From Chloroflexi bacterium HGW-Chloroflexi-6 (GTDB lineage Bacteria; Chloroflexota; Anaerolineae; Anaerolineales; Villigracilaceae): a DNA stretch of 64,000 bases. Positions 25,145 to 33,832 of the stretch are shown one piece after another. Made by a program: the position numbers and the translations under genes. Location: positions 186,001 through 250,000 of the forward strand of contig PHBU01000006.1 of assembly GCA_002840685.1 (NCBI GenBank), given 5' to 3'. Position 1 is the stretch's first letter, and each line of letters opens with the position of its first letter. The notes beneath the pieces are model-generated. The model was not told the origin of the DNA and searched no databases. It saw only the letters and a program-made list of their open reading frames with translations.

Positions 25145-25993
25145 TCAGTTCATCCTTTTCAAGCGGTTCATTACATCCTGAGCAAAATGCTCCATATACG
25201 TCTGGATGTAGTCCGAAATTGTCAGTTCTGGGTTCGTCATCAGCGGGGTCATATCCATGCCATACGACAGGCTCGTGGCATTATCCACGCCATGCGATTC
25301 AAAATAGGTTGCGTTGGCGCGGCGGCGGCCCATCGAGGCCAGGTCGTAGCGCTTTCCGCCAACGATTTGCGAGTCAAATACGCCCAACAGGGCAAACTGC
25401 AGATTTTCATGACTCGAGACATCCATCGCGACCTTGTCTGAGTCGACCATCCAGTCCAGAGCGCGCCAGACTTCGCAGCCGATCAGGCGTGCGGGACGTT
25501 CGGCCGGGTCCAGCTTGCGAAGAGCCGCCACCACCCGCGAAGCAACCCCAACGTGCGTATCGTGCTTGTCTGCCAGATTGTGGGTATAAACCACCTCGGG
25601 TTTGGTCGCGCGCAACAGGCGCACCAGATCATCCACTGGCGCAATCTGGCTCGCATCTTTGATGCTCTTGCTGGGGTGGTCGAGCATGACCTGGGCCGCA
25701 AACTCACCCACAATGGCGGCCTTGCGCTGTTCCTTGAAACGGACAAGACGCATCTCTTCATCGTTGTAATTCTCGTACAGGCCATTGCGCGGTGAACCGC
25801 GTCCATCGGTCACGACAACGCCGGTAAACCATTTGGTTGGGTGTTGGAAGCACTCCAGGATCGGCTCAACCGCCATGATCTCAATATCGTCCTGGTGGGC
25901 GGCAATGCACAGGTGGGTAGTCCGCACCAGGGCTTCTTCCAACGGTTTTTCGTCGGGGATGTAAATTTCGGCAGTATCGAGATGAAATTTCAT
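25145..25993 (-). CDS. PIG-L/LmbE family N-acetyl-sugar deacetylase
   Basis: A 282-residue protein with the PIG-L zinc motif in the form AHQDD (IAAHQDDIEIMAVEPIL; usual form AHPDD) and the second motif YTHNLADKHDTHVGVASRV supplying further His ligands. Such enzymes remove N-acetyl groups from GlcNAc derivatives; archaeal diacetylchitobiose deacetylase belongs here. In the operon it lies between the ROK-like kinase and the transporter genes, so it probably makes glucosamine units from imported N-acetyl sugars, since no NagA gene is present. The exact substrate is inference. Confidence 0.85.
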   Translation of the reverse strand: MKFHLDTAEIYIPDEKPLEEALVRTTHLCIAAHQDDIEIMAVEPILECFQHPTKWFTGVVVTDGRGSPRNGLYENYNDEEMRLVRFKEQRKAAIVGEFAAQVMLDHPSKSIKDASQIAPVDDLVRLLRATKPEVVYTHNLADKHDTHVGVASRVVAALRKLDPAERPARLIGCEVWRALDWMVDSDKVAMDVSSHENLQFALLGVFDSQIVGGKRYDLASMGRRRANATYFESHGVDNATSLSYGMDMTPLMTNPELTISDYIQTYMEHFAQDVMNRLKRMN

Positions 25994-26013
25994 GATCGGG
26001 TTTCTCAGATTGG

Positions 26014-27399
26014 TTACATGACGGGCAGACTGGCCGCAGCCACCGACTGTCCCACGCGACGGATCTTTTCATCAGGCAGGTGCAGGGAAATCTTTTCGAG
26101 CAGTTCGGGGAACTCAACGCGCAAGACTTCGCGCGCGCCTTCCAGCAGCAAGTCACCGCCCCGCCCGGAGGTACAGCGCCCGAGGATCAGAACGTGCTTG
26201 ATATCATAAAAGTCGGCGTAGTGCGCCAGCCCGTAGCCAAGGTAGATGCCCATGCTTTGCCAGATTTTCAACGCACCTTCATCACCGGCCTCAAGCTTGA
26301 CCTGCACAAATTTGAGCTTCTCAGCGTCGGTCACATCGTTTGGAAGCGTGATCCCGGCCCTGGGGGCAAGACGAAAAACACACTGCTGCGAAAAATAGGA
26401 GGCCCCGCAACCATGATCCTGCGACCATTCATCCTGCGCTGCATCCGGGTTGTAATCGACCGGGGCAAAAGCCAATTCATTCAGCCAGCCCATGATGTGT
26501 CCTTCGCTGTTGACATAGCCGACGGCTTCGCTCGAACCCAGGGCGATCCCGAGAATGGCATTATCTTCAATAGACATGGAACCAGCCAGGGCGGTCACAT
26601 CTCCATCGTTGATGACTTCGAGCGGCACACCCATTTCCTGCTGAATGCGGCCGAACATATTTTTGATCTCGCCAAAACGCTCCTGCGGAATGCCGCGGAA
26701 GAGCGAGGCCACCATCGGACGGTTGTCAATGTATATACCGGCCGAACTGCCCCCAATTGCATCGACGCGCGGCATTTTGGAGGCCGCTGTACGCAGGGCG
26801 GTCATAATCTCACGATAGTGGTAATCCGGATCGCTGTGTTTGCGTGGCTCCCAGATCACTTCTTCGCTGTAGATGGCCTGACCATCCACAACAGCGCTCA
26901 CTTTGCGGTCCGAGGCGCCCAGGTCAAACCCGATGCGGTAACCGGCCAGGTTGCGACCGATCAATTTGCCGTTTTCGTTGGCGGCGGGCACATCTTGCGC
27001 CGCGCAGACAATCACCTGGAAGGGTTGTTCAAAGGCCTGCTCGCCCATAAAGTGATAATCAAACTTGCGCGGGCCATCTTCGGCATACTGCTGGCGGATG
27101 TACTCACCAATAGCAGGCGCGCCGCCGATATAGGCTTTGAACCCGCCGCGCTGCCAGAGCAGGAACTTCAGGATGCGCTCGACATAAGCAAGGTTCAAGC
27201 TGAAATCGGGATGTCCTTCGGGAAAAACAGTGGTTTCGAAGCGGGAAATTTCTCCCCCGTTGCGTTCCAGGCCGATCACGAGCCGATCGCCGCCCTGGGC
27301 GGTCGCGGCGCGAAAAGCGCGGCTGACCAGCGCTGCAGGCTGGAATTGCTCGTCGAGCGGCGGAACAACGCGCAGGTGGGGAATGTCGAGGTGCGTCAT
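26014..27399 (-). CDS. ROK-family sugar kinase-like protein with N-terminal extension
   Basis: A 461-residue protein. About 150 residues precede the ROK/actin-like ATPase core, whose phosphate loop reads YRIGFDLGASDRKVSAVV. Further blocks are SSAGIYIDNRP, VINDGDVTALAG (the Asp expected to be the base), ILGIALGSSEAVGYV and LILGRCTSGRGGDLLLEGA. The classical ROK zinc cluster CxCGxxGC is absent. It probably phosphorylates glucosamine or GlcNAc. ATG at 27399 overlaps the stop region of the ROK repressor gene and follows CGGAGAATTAATTCA. Confidence 0.78.
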   Translation of the reverse strand: MTHLDIPHLRVVPPLDEQFQPAALVSRAFRAATAQGGDRLVIGLERNGGEISRFETTVFPEGHPDFSLNLAYVERILKFLLWQRGGFKAYIGGAPAIGEYIRQQYAEDGPRKFDYHFMGEQAFEQPFQVIVCAAQDVPAANENGKLIGRNLAGYRIGFDLGASDRKVSAVVDGQAIYSEEVIWEPRKHSDPDYHYREIMTALRTAASKMPRVDAIGGSSAGIYIDNRPMVASLFRGIPQERFGEIKNMFGRIQQEMGVPLEVINDGDVTALAGSMSIEDNAILGIALGSSEAVGYVNSEGHIMGWLNELAFAPVDYNPDAAQDEWSQDHGCGASYFSQQCVFRLAPRAGITLPNDVTDAEKLKFVQVKLEAGDEGALKIWQSMGIYLGYGLAHYADFYDIKHVLILGRCTSGRGGDLLLEGAREVLRVEFPELLEKISLHLPDEKIRRVGQSVAAASLPVM

Positions 27400-27403
27400 T
27401 GAA

Positions 27404-28582
27404 TTAATTCTCCGAGGATGAAAATAACAGGGCGTAATCATCCATCAAAAGATGGGCCGATGCGCCCAAAATGCAGGCCCGGTAATCCAGCTTTCCGGGC
27501 TCAATCTTTGTTTCCTGTGTCATGCCAGCCAGCGCCGATTGCCTCATCGCCTGGCGGATCGCTTCAAGCCAGGGTTGGCCAAAGCGGGTCATGGTGCCGG
27601 TGACAATAATATTCTTGATGTTGAGCATGCCCACCATGTTGCCAAGCGCCACGCCCAGGTGCTGACCGGCTTCCAGCACAATTTTCCGGGTAAGCGGGTC
27701 ACCCTGCGCAAATTTGTGGCCAATTTCATCAATATCGAGGATCTCGGCAGCGCCGCTTTCTTCCCGCAAACGCTGGGCAACAGCTTGAGCGCTGGCGAGT
27801 GTTTCGAGACAGCCTGTGCGCCCACAGCGACAAAGGCGATGATTATCGAAAACCAACACATGCCCAATCTCCCCCGCGCCGCCGCCATCGCCCTGAAACA
27901 GTTTGCCGCCGATCAAAATACCCGAGCCAATACCGTGTGTGACATTAACCACGACCAGGTTGCTGCGCGCGTTGTATCCGCCGTATACAAATTCACCGAT
28001 CGCGGTAGCCTGGCTGTCGTTCATCACCGAGACCGGCAGGTGATAACGCTGCTGGAGCAACTTGGCGAGCGGCAGATCCTGCCATTCAAGGTTGACCGCA
28101 TTGATAACGATGCCTTCACGGGTGTTGATCAGGCCGGGTGCGCCCACGCCAATCCCGATCAGCGGTTTCCACTCGCTGCCGGTTAACTGGTCGAGGATGG
28201 CGTAAACCAGATCGAGGGCCTGCTGACCATCTTCACCGTGGACCGGCATCTCGATGGTTTCCTTGATCTCGCCCCGCAGGTTAACCACAGCGCCAACGAA
28301 TTTATCCTGCGCCAGATTGAGGCCGATCAGATAACGCGCCTCGGGCACCAGGCTGAGCAGGATCGAAGGTTTGCCGCCGAGCGAGGTGCTCATGCCAATT
28401 TCCTGAACCAGCCCCTCTTCCATCAGACCGGCAACAACATCTGAAACCGTAGTGCGGGTGAGTTTGGTCGCCCGCGCAATCTCGGCCCGACTGGTTTCCT
28501 GCGACTCAATAATGGTTTTGAGAACCAGGTCACGGTTGTGTTGTTTGGTCAGCTGCTGTGTGGCTTTTTGTGGAAGCATCAT
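27404..28582 (-). CDS. ROK-family transcriptional repressor (NagC/XylR type)
   Basis: A 392-residue regulator. The N-terminal winged helix (residues about 10-75) contains TSRAEIARATKLTRTTVSDVVAGL, and the ROK sugar-binding domain carries the zinc signature GHVLVFDNHRLCRCGRTGCLE. Family members bind an amino sugar or its phosphate and release an operator. It is first in the operon, and a near-perfect palindrome lies 25 bp upstream of its ATG, so it should repress itself and the seven genes behind it. Confidence 0.93.
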   Translation of the reverse strand: MMLPQKATQQLTKQHNRDLVLKTIIESQETSRAEIARATKLTRTTVSDVVAGLMEEGLVQEIGMSTSLGGKPSILLSLVPEARYLIGLNLAQDKFVGAVVNLRGEIKETIEMPVHGEDGQQALDLVYAILDQLTGSEWKPLIGIGVGAPGLINTREGIVINAVNLEWQDLPLAKLLQQRYHLPVSVMNDSQATAIGEFVYGGYNARSNLVVVNVTHGIGSGILIGGKLFQGDGGGAGEIGHVLVFDNHRLCRCGRTGCLETLASAQAVAQRLREESGAAEILDIDEIGHKFAQGDPLTRKIVLEAGQHLGVALGNMVGMLNIKNIIVTGTMTRFGQPWLEAIRQAMRQSALAGMTQETKIEPGKLDYRACILGASAHLLMDDYALLFSSSEN

Positions 28583-28606
28583 GATGGTCTTCTCTTTGTG
28601 GTTCGA

Positions 28607-28633
28607 GTTAGTTAGTCCATTGGACTTACTAAC
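28607..28633 (-). promoter_or_regulatory. Probable ROK repressor operator
   Basis: GTTAGTTAGTCCA-T-TGGACTTACTAAC is an inverted repeat with 12 of 13 positions matching. Its size and TTAGT...ACTAA ends resemble XylR-type operators. It lies just downstream of the -10 box at 28636-28641, where a bound repressor would block initiation. Confidence 0.75.
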
Positions 28634-28635
28634 TT

Positions 28636-28664
28636 ATTTTATATGATTTTTCTAAGAATTACAA
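28636..28664 (-). promoter_or_regulatory. Probable sigma-70 promoter of the amino-sugar operon
   Basis: On the minus strand TTGTAA (28664-28659), a 17-bp spacer and TAAAAT (28641-28636) form a good promoter pointing at the ROK repressor gene. Confidence 0.65.
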
Positions 28665-29047
28665 TAGGCAAATTAATTTTGTATCCCTTGTGCTCCGCCG
28701 GATAAAAGAAAAATCATCAATCTCCGAAGCTTTTTATGCATCAAAGGTTGATGAAGAAATTGCCCGAAACAAGATATGCTTTCAATAAAACTACCCGCCT
28801 TCAAAACTGTCTTTTTCGTTTCAAATCATAACAACCAGGTTCACAACCAAATATTTGTAATTTTTATTCCATGCGTAAAAAATTCAAGTATAGAAATGGG
28901 ATACGGGCAGTTATATAATGAATCTATCGATGCGAATGGCTTCCAGCTAACACAAAAATACAAAGGCTGAGCGCCATACAGTGTTCTTATGCGCACTTCT
29001 GGAGAAAACCTGCGCAAATGAAAAAACCGAAACAAGGAGATGTCAAA
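28665..29047. other. Intergenic region without a recognisable gene
   Basis: This AT-rich stretch separates the amino-sugar operon from a small membrane-protein gene. A 64-codon frame at 28776-28970 has no ribosome-binding site and no recognisable features and is treated as spurious. Confidence 0.5.
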
Positions 29048-29437
29048 ATGACAGAACAAACTTCCAATTCCACTCGTGTAATTAATCCTGAAAAAGCCGC
29101 CCTGAACAAACGCATGGAAACTATCGCCTGGGGCTGCTTCCTGATCATGGTAGGCGGGTTTGCATTCTGGCCCAAGAACCAGCTTCCCGATGGGATCTGG
29201 TCCATTGGCGTAGGTTTGATCATGCTCGGCTTGAATGCGGCGCGCTACCTCAACCAAATCAAGATGAGCGGCTTTACGATCGTCCTGGGCATCATCTCTG
29301 TTATAGGAGGTGTGGTGCAGTTATTCGGCGTCAAAAACCTGGAAGGGGCTTTCCTGCTCATCATCCTGGGCGCTTATCTGATTTTTAAACAGTGGTTTGA
29401 TGAGCGCAAACTGTTCGGCAAAGCCGAGGAAAGCTAA
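29048..29437 (+). CDS. Small membrane protein of unknown function (129 residues)
   Basis: ATG at 29048 lies 8 nt after AAGGAG and is preferred over ATG 29018. A polar N-terminus precedes four hydrophobic segments: IAWGCFLIMVGGFAF, IWSIGVGLIMLGLNAA, FTIVLGIISVIGGVVQLFG and AFLLIILGAYLIF. This is a LiaF/DUF5668-like arrangement of short paired helices, but the family assignment is weak. It is transcribed alone. Confidence 0.7.
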   Translation: MTEQTSNSTRVINPEKAALNKRMETIAWGCFLIMVGGFAFWPKNQLPDGIWSIGVGLIMLGLNAARYLNQIKMSGFTIVLGIISVIGGVVQLFGVKNLEGAFLLIILGAYLIFKQWFDERKLFGKAEES

Positions 29438-29970
29438 TTCCCATCCCGGTCAACAAACCAGAAATCCTAATGGTGCGATATGGCTCGGCAGCTGATCCAA
29501 CCAGGCTGTTAAGCAGGGCCGTTTAATAATCGGTCAGAACCAGGTCCAGAATGGCCAGGTTTTCGGCCTGCTACTGCGGGTTGGGCGCCATGCGATCTAA
29601 AAGCCCAGAATTTCTACTCCCCCACTGTTTCATAACGAAGAACACAAAACGCGGACTACCTGAAAAAACTTGGTAGTCCGCGTTTTGTGTTTCAAGAGCT
29701 ACCGATCTACAATCCGGTGCGGCGTAACCAACGATTTGTTCTGGGTTGAAAATGGCGATGGAGTATTATCGGGTTCCACCGTCAACAAGACGGCCAATTT
29801 TAGAACATAAGCTCTCATTTACAACATCTTAAGAGAAGTTCGTTAAGAATGGCTACAGGACCTCAGCAACATGTGTAGCGGTAATGGTTCTCGCTTCGCT
29901 GATGGATGCGATAAAAATCGTTGTATCGGATCTGTAAAAGGCGTATGATAATAAATAAATTCGGACAATT
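29438..29970. other. Intergenic region containing a perfect 20-bp hairpin
   Basis: The hairpin at 29641-29691 pairs AACACAAAACGCGGACTACC perfectly with its complement around an 11-nt loop. The right arm GCGTTTTGTGTTTC acts as a terminator tail on the plus strand, and the sequence works equally on the minus strand. Minus-strand text near 29520-29600 reads like a decayed coding fragment (QAENLAILDLVLTDY flanked by stops), but it could not be assigned. Confidence 0.55.
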
Positions 29971-30005
29971 TTGGTCTTGACCAACCAGAATATTTGTTCT
30001 AAAAT
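29971..30005 (+). promoter_or_regulatory. Promoter with overlapping perfect palindromic operator
   Basis: TTGACC (29977-29982), a 17-bp spacer and TAAAAT (30000-30005) form a promoter for the resistance-like operon. The palindrome TTGGTC-TT-GACCAA (29971-29984) covers the -35 box, as expected for a TetR- or MarR-type repressor site. No such regulator gene lies beside it. Confidence 0.65.
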
Positions 30006-30095
30006 AAGGTTGCGCTTTATTTTGGGTGGGTGAAAGCCTGGCTTTTGCCCACCCAGTTCGTTAACCATTCCGCAGAGATTTTAAAGGAGAGATAC

Positions 30096-32345
30096 ATGCC
30101 ACAGGAATATATTGAATTACGCGGCGCGCGCGAGAATAATTTGAAGAATGTATCGCTGCGCATCCCCAAGCGGAAGATCACCATCTTTACAGGCGTTTCG
30201 GGTTCAGGCAAATCGTCCATTGTGTTCGATACGATTGCCACCGAGTCACAGCGCCTGCTCAATGAAAACTTCAGCATGTTCGTGCGGAATTTTTTGCCGA
30301 AGTATTCCCAGCCCGATGCAGACGCCATCGAAAACCTGAGCATGTCCATTGTGGTGGATCAGAAGCGCATGGGCGGCGGTTCACACTCGACCGTTGGCAC
30401 GATCACCGATATCAACACGATCCTGCGCATGATGTTTTCACGCCTCGGACAGCCGCACGTGGGACCCACCAATGTATTCGGCTTTAATGATCCGCAGGGC
30501 ATGTGCCCGAACTGCAACGGACTCGGTCGCAAGCTGGATGTGGACATGGATAAGTTCCTAGACCAATCCAAATCGCTGAACGAAGGCGCTATTTTGTTTC
30601 CAGAATACGCTGTGGATAGTTGGGGCTGGAGTAATGTAATCAATACGGGTTTATTCGACCCAGATAAGAAAGTATCCAAATACACCCAGAAGGAATTGAA
30701 CGATCTTTTATATAGCGAGCCCATCAAGGTCAAGACCAAGATGGGGGCAAAAGACTTCAACATAACCTACGAAGGTATTATCAACCGTTTTACCAACAAG
30801 TACATCAAGCAAGATCTAAAAACAAAATCCGAGCGGACTCAAAAGTCGGTCGAGCCTTTCATGACAATGGGTCCCTGTTCCGAATGCAATGGTACGCGCC
30901 TGAACCAGACCATCCTGAATTGCAAGATCAACGGCTACAACATCGCCGACCTAACAAGCATGGAAATCCCTGTATTGATCGAAGCAGTGAAAGCGATCAA
31001 AATTCCTGCCGCCGAGCCGATGGTTAAAGCGCTTCTCGAGCGCTTGCAGAATCTTGTGGATATTGGATTGGAATATCTAAGCCTCGACCGCGAGACGGAT
31101 ACGTTGTCGGGCGGCGAGTCTCAGCGCGTAAAAATCGTCAAACACCTCGGCAGCAGCCTGAGCGATGTGATCTACATCTTCGATGAGCCGAGCATTGGTT
31201 TGCACCCGCGCGATGTGCATCGCATGAACGAGTTGCTGCAGAAACTGCGCGACAAGGGCAACACGGTCATCGTCGTGGAGCACGACCCGGATGTCATCAA
31301 AGTGGCGGATCATGTTGTGGATGTTGGGCCGCTTGCAGGTCCGCATGGAGGCGAGATCGTTTTTGAGGGCAGTTACGCCAACCTGCTCAAAGCGGACACG
31401 ATCACGGGCAGGCACATGCAGCAATCCATCCCGATGAAAGAGTCGTTCCGCACACCGACAGGCAAGCTGCCGATCAAGAATGCAAAGGTTAACAATCTGC
31501 AAAATGTCAGCGTAGACATTCCAACCGGTGTGCTGACCGTGGTGACGGGCGTGGCGGGTTCTGGCAAGAGTTCGCTCATCAACGAGGTCTTCCAACATCA
31601 GCATCCCGATGCGATTGTGATCGACCAATCCGCAGTAGGAGTCAACAGCCGTTCCAATCCCGCCACATACACCGGCATTTTGGACGATGTCCGCAAGGCG
31701 TTCGCTTCGGCGAACAAGGTGCAGGCGTCGCTGTTCAGCTTCAACTCGAAGGGTGCGTGTGAAAACTGTCAGGGGCTGGGCGTGGTCTTCACCGAGTTGT
31801 CATTTTTTGATAGTGTGAAATCGCCCTGCGAGGTCTGCGGAGGCAAACGCTTCAAGGACGAAGTGCTGGCGTACAAACTCAACGGCAAATCCATCAGCGA
31901 TGTGCTGGCGATGAATGTGGAACAGGCGCTCGAATATTTTGAGCTCAAGGAAGTGGTCAAAAAATTGCAAGCCATGAGCGATGTTGGTCTGGATTATTTG
32001 AGTCTCGGGCAGCCGCTGAGCACGCTTTCGGGCGGTGAATGTCAGCGCATCAAACTCGCCAGCGAACTGCACAAAAAAGGAAGCATCTATATCATGGACG
32101 AGCCGACCACGGGCTTGCACATGTCCGATATCGGCCACCTCATGCAAGTCATCGACCGCCTTGTGGACACGGGTAACACGGTCGTTGTCATTGAGCACAA
32201 TTTGCACGTCATCAAGAATGCCGATTGGATCATTGACATGGGTCCCGAAGGCGGCAGCAAAGGCGGCAAGGTTATGTTCGAAGGCACCCCGAAACAACTT
32301 TTGACCGCAAAGCAATCGCTTACCAGTGAATATTTGAAAAACTAA
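30096..32345 (+). CDS. UvrA-like ABC ATPase of the short, drug-resistance type
   Basis: A 749-residue protein; ATG at 30096 follows AAAGGAGAGATAC. Two ABC cassettes are visible: Walker A GVSGSGKSS and GVAGSGKSS, signatures LSGGESQRV and LSGGECQRI, Walker B IYIFDEPSIGLHPRD and IYIMDEPTTGLHMSD. Zinc-finger cysteines occur in CPNCNGLGR, CSECNGTR, CENCQGLGV and CEVCGGKR. Housekeeping UvrA is about 940 residues; this form is about 190 shorter, consistent with loss of the UvrB-binding region, as in UvrA2/DrrC-like proteins. Those confer tolerance to DNA-binding drugs. It leads an operon with an FAD enzyme, an efflux pump and two reductases. Confidence 0.88.
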   Translation: MPQEYIELRGARENNLKNVSLRIPKRKITIFTGVSGSGKSSIVFDTIATESQRLLNENFSMFVRNFLPKYSQPDADAIENLSMSIVVDQKRMGGGSHSTVGTITDINTILRMMFSRLGQPHVGPTNVFGFNDPQGMCPNCNGLGRKLDVDMDKFLDQSKSLNEGAILFPEYAVDSWGWSNVINTGLFDPDKKVSKYTQKELNDLLYSEPIKVKTKMGAKDFNITYEGIINRFTNKYIKQDLKTKSERTQKSVEPFMTMGPCSECNGTRLNQTILNCKINGYNIADLTSMEIPVLIEAVKAIKIPAAEPMVKALLERLQNLVDIGLEYLSLDRETDTLSGGESQRVKIVKHLGSSLSDVIYIFDEPSIGLHPRDVHRMNELLQKLRDKGNTVIVVEHDPDVIKVADHVVDVGPLAGPHGGEIVFEGSYANLLKADTITGRHMQQSIPMKESFRTPTGKLPIKNAKVNNLQNVSVDIPTGVLTVVTGVAGSGKSSLINEVFQHQHPDAIVIDQSAVGVNSRSNPATYTGILDDVRKAFASANKVQASLFSFNSKGACENCQGLGVVFTELSFFDSVKSPCEVCGGKRFKDEVLAYKLNGKSISDVLAMNVEQALEYFELKEVVKKLQAMSDVGLDYLSLGQPLSTLSGGECQRIKLASELHKKGSIYIMDEPTTGLHMSDIGHLMQVIDRLVDTGNTVVVIEHNLHVIKNADWIIDMGPEGGSKGGKVMFEGTPKQLLTAKQSLTSEYLKN

Positions 32346-32410
32346 TTGAAATCAGCAAGTTTTATTAACCGAAAATTTTACAGACCAACTTTAGAAGTAA
32401 GGAAAGAAAA

Positions 32411-33802
32411 ATGAAAGTTAAATCCAACCCGACTGCTCAAATTGTCCCGTCAATTTCAGAACTGCGCGCGCTCTTCAACGGACGGGTCATCGCCCCTGAT
32501 GACCCGCGATATGAACAGGCGCGCGCAGTATTCTATGGCGGAATTGACCGTCACCCAGCGGCGATTGTCCGAGTTGTAGATGCGGGCGATGTCTCCCGTC
32601 TTGTCTCTGTGGCGCGCGAGGCTGAGATTGAGCTTGCCATCCGCAGCGGGGGACACAGTAACGCAGGCCACAGCACCATCGAAGGCGGCATCGTCCTTGA
32701 TCTTTCAGCCATGAAGGATCTGCAAATCAATGTTCAGGATAAAACTGCCTGGGCAGAAGCAGGATTAACCGCTGGCGAGTATGTTTCTCAAACCGCCGCC
32801 TACGGTCTCACCACAGGCTTTGGCGATACAGGCACGGTTGGGCTTGGCGGCATCACGCTGGGTGGCGGTGTCGGTTATCTCGTGCGCAAGCATGGACTGA
32901 CAATTGACAACCTGCTGGCTGCCGAGGTTGTAACCGCCGCTGGCGAACTCCTGCATGTTGATGATCAGAATCATCCCGATCTATTTTGGGCGATCCGTGG
33001 CGGCGGCGGAAACTTTGGGGTTGCAACCCGCTTCAAATTCCAATTACATAATGTGAATACTATTTTGGGCGGGATGCTTTGCCTGCCTGCAACTGCAGAC
33101 ACTATCGCCTCGTTCATCGCCGAAGCTGAATCTGCTCCCGATGAACTTTCTGCCATCGTGAATGTGATGACCGCCCCGCCCATGCCATTCCTTCCAGCAG
33201 ATGTTCATGGCAAGCTGATCATCATGGCTATGTTGGTTTATGCTGGCGATAATGAAGTTGGGGATCAGTTCATTGCAAAGTTCCGTTCGATTGCCATCCC
33301 CTATGCGGATATGATCCGCCCAATACCTTACACTGAAATGTTCCCACCCGAAGAGGGCGGATATCACCCCATCGCAGCGGGACGCACCATGTTTGTTGAC
33401 CAAGTCACCCACGCTGAAGCGGAGATGATCTTGAATCGCCTTCAGCGTTCGACTGGCTCAATGGCTGTGACCCAGCTGCGGGTGCTGGGAGGCGCGATGT
33501 CCCGCGTTCCAGCAGATGCCACTGCATTCGCCCATCGCAAAGCGCGGATCATGGTCAACCTTGCCGCCTTGTACGAAAATCCCGATGAAAAGGAAATCCA
33601 TGAAGCGTGGGTGACGGAGTTCGCCGCGGCTCTACACCAAAGTGATAACGGTGCATACATCAACTTCCTTGCGAATGTGGACGAGGCACAAGTCCGCGCC
33701 GCGTACCCAAACGGAACCTGGGAGCGACTCGCCGCCATCAAAGCCCGTTACGACCCGGATAACTTTTTCCATCTCAATCAAAATATCCCACCACAGAAAT
33801 AA
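32411..33802 (+). CDS. FAD-linked oxidoreductase, berberine-bridge-enzyme type
   Basis: A 463-residue protein with the PP-loop FAD domain: LAIRSGGHSNAGHSTIEGGIVLDLS contains the His that commonly binds FAD covalently, followed by GDTGTVGLGGITLGGGVGYLVRKHGLT and RGGGGNFGVATRF. The BBE C-terminal motif YDPDNFFHLNQNI is present. Secondary-metabolite oxidases and McrA/MitR-type mitomycin-resistance oxidases share this fold. With the UvrA-like protein and MFS pump around it, a detoxifying role is a fair inference. ATG at 32411 follows AAGGAAAGAAAA. Confidence 0.88.
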   Translation: MKVKSNPTAQIVPSISELRALFNGRVIAPDDPRYEQARAVFYGGIDRHPAAIVRVVDAGDVSRLVSVAREAEIELAIRSGGHSNAGHSTIEGGIVLDLSAMKDLQINVQDKTAWAEAGLTAGEYVSQTAAYGLTTGFGDTGTVGLGGITLGGGVGYLVRKHGLTIDNLLAAEVVTAAGELLHVDDQNHPDLFWAIRGGGGNFGVATRFKFQLHNVNTILGGMLCLPATADTIASFIAEAESAPDELSAIVNVMTAPPMPFLPADVHGKLIIMAMLVYAGDNEVGDQFIAKFRSIAIPYADMIRPIPYTEMFPPEEGGYHPIAAGRTMFVDQVTHAEAEMILNRLQRSTGSMAVTQLRVLGGAMSRVPADATAFAHRKARIMVNLAALYENPDEKEIHEAWVTEFAAALHQSDNGAYINFLANVDEAQVRAAYPNGTWERLAAIKARYDPDNFFHLNQNIPPQK

Positions 33803-33832
33803 TTGCTTACAGGTTATGAAAAGGACAATGAC

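Noticed and set aside
26080..27402. A 440-codon plus-strand frame opposite the ROK-like kinase
   Set aside because: Shadow frame; the minus strand carries the ROK motifs and operon spacing.
28776..28970. A 64-codon plus-strand frame in the gap after the ROK repressor
   Set aside because: No ribosome-binding site, no recognisable features, AT-rich non-coding composition.
29520..29600. Minus-strand text QAENLAILDLVLTDY flanked by stops
   Set aside because: Looks like a decayed coding fragment, but too short to assign; not listed as a pseudogene.
29641..29691. The perfect 20-bp hairpin as a mobile-element end or CRISPR unit
   Set aside because: Single copy in the window with terminator-like GTTTTGTGTTT; no spacers or target duplication.
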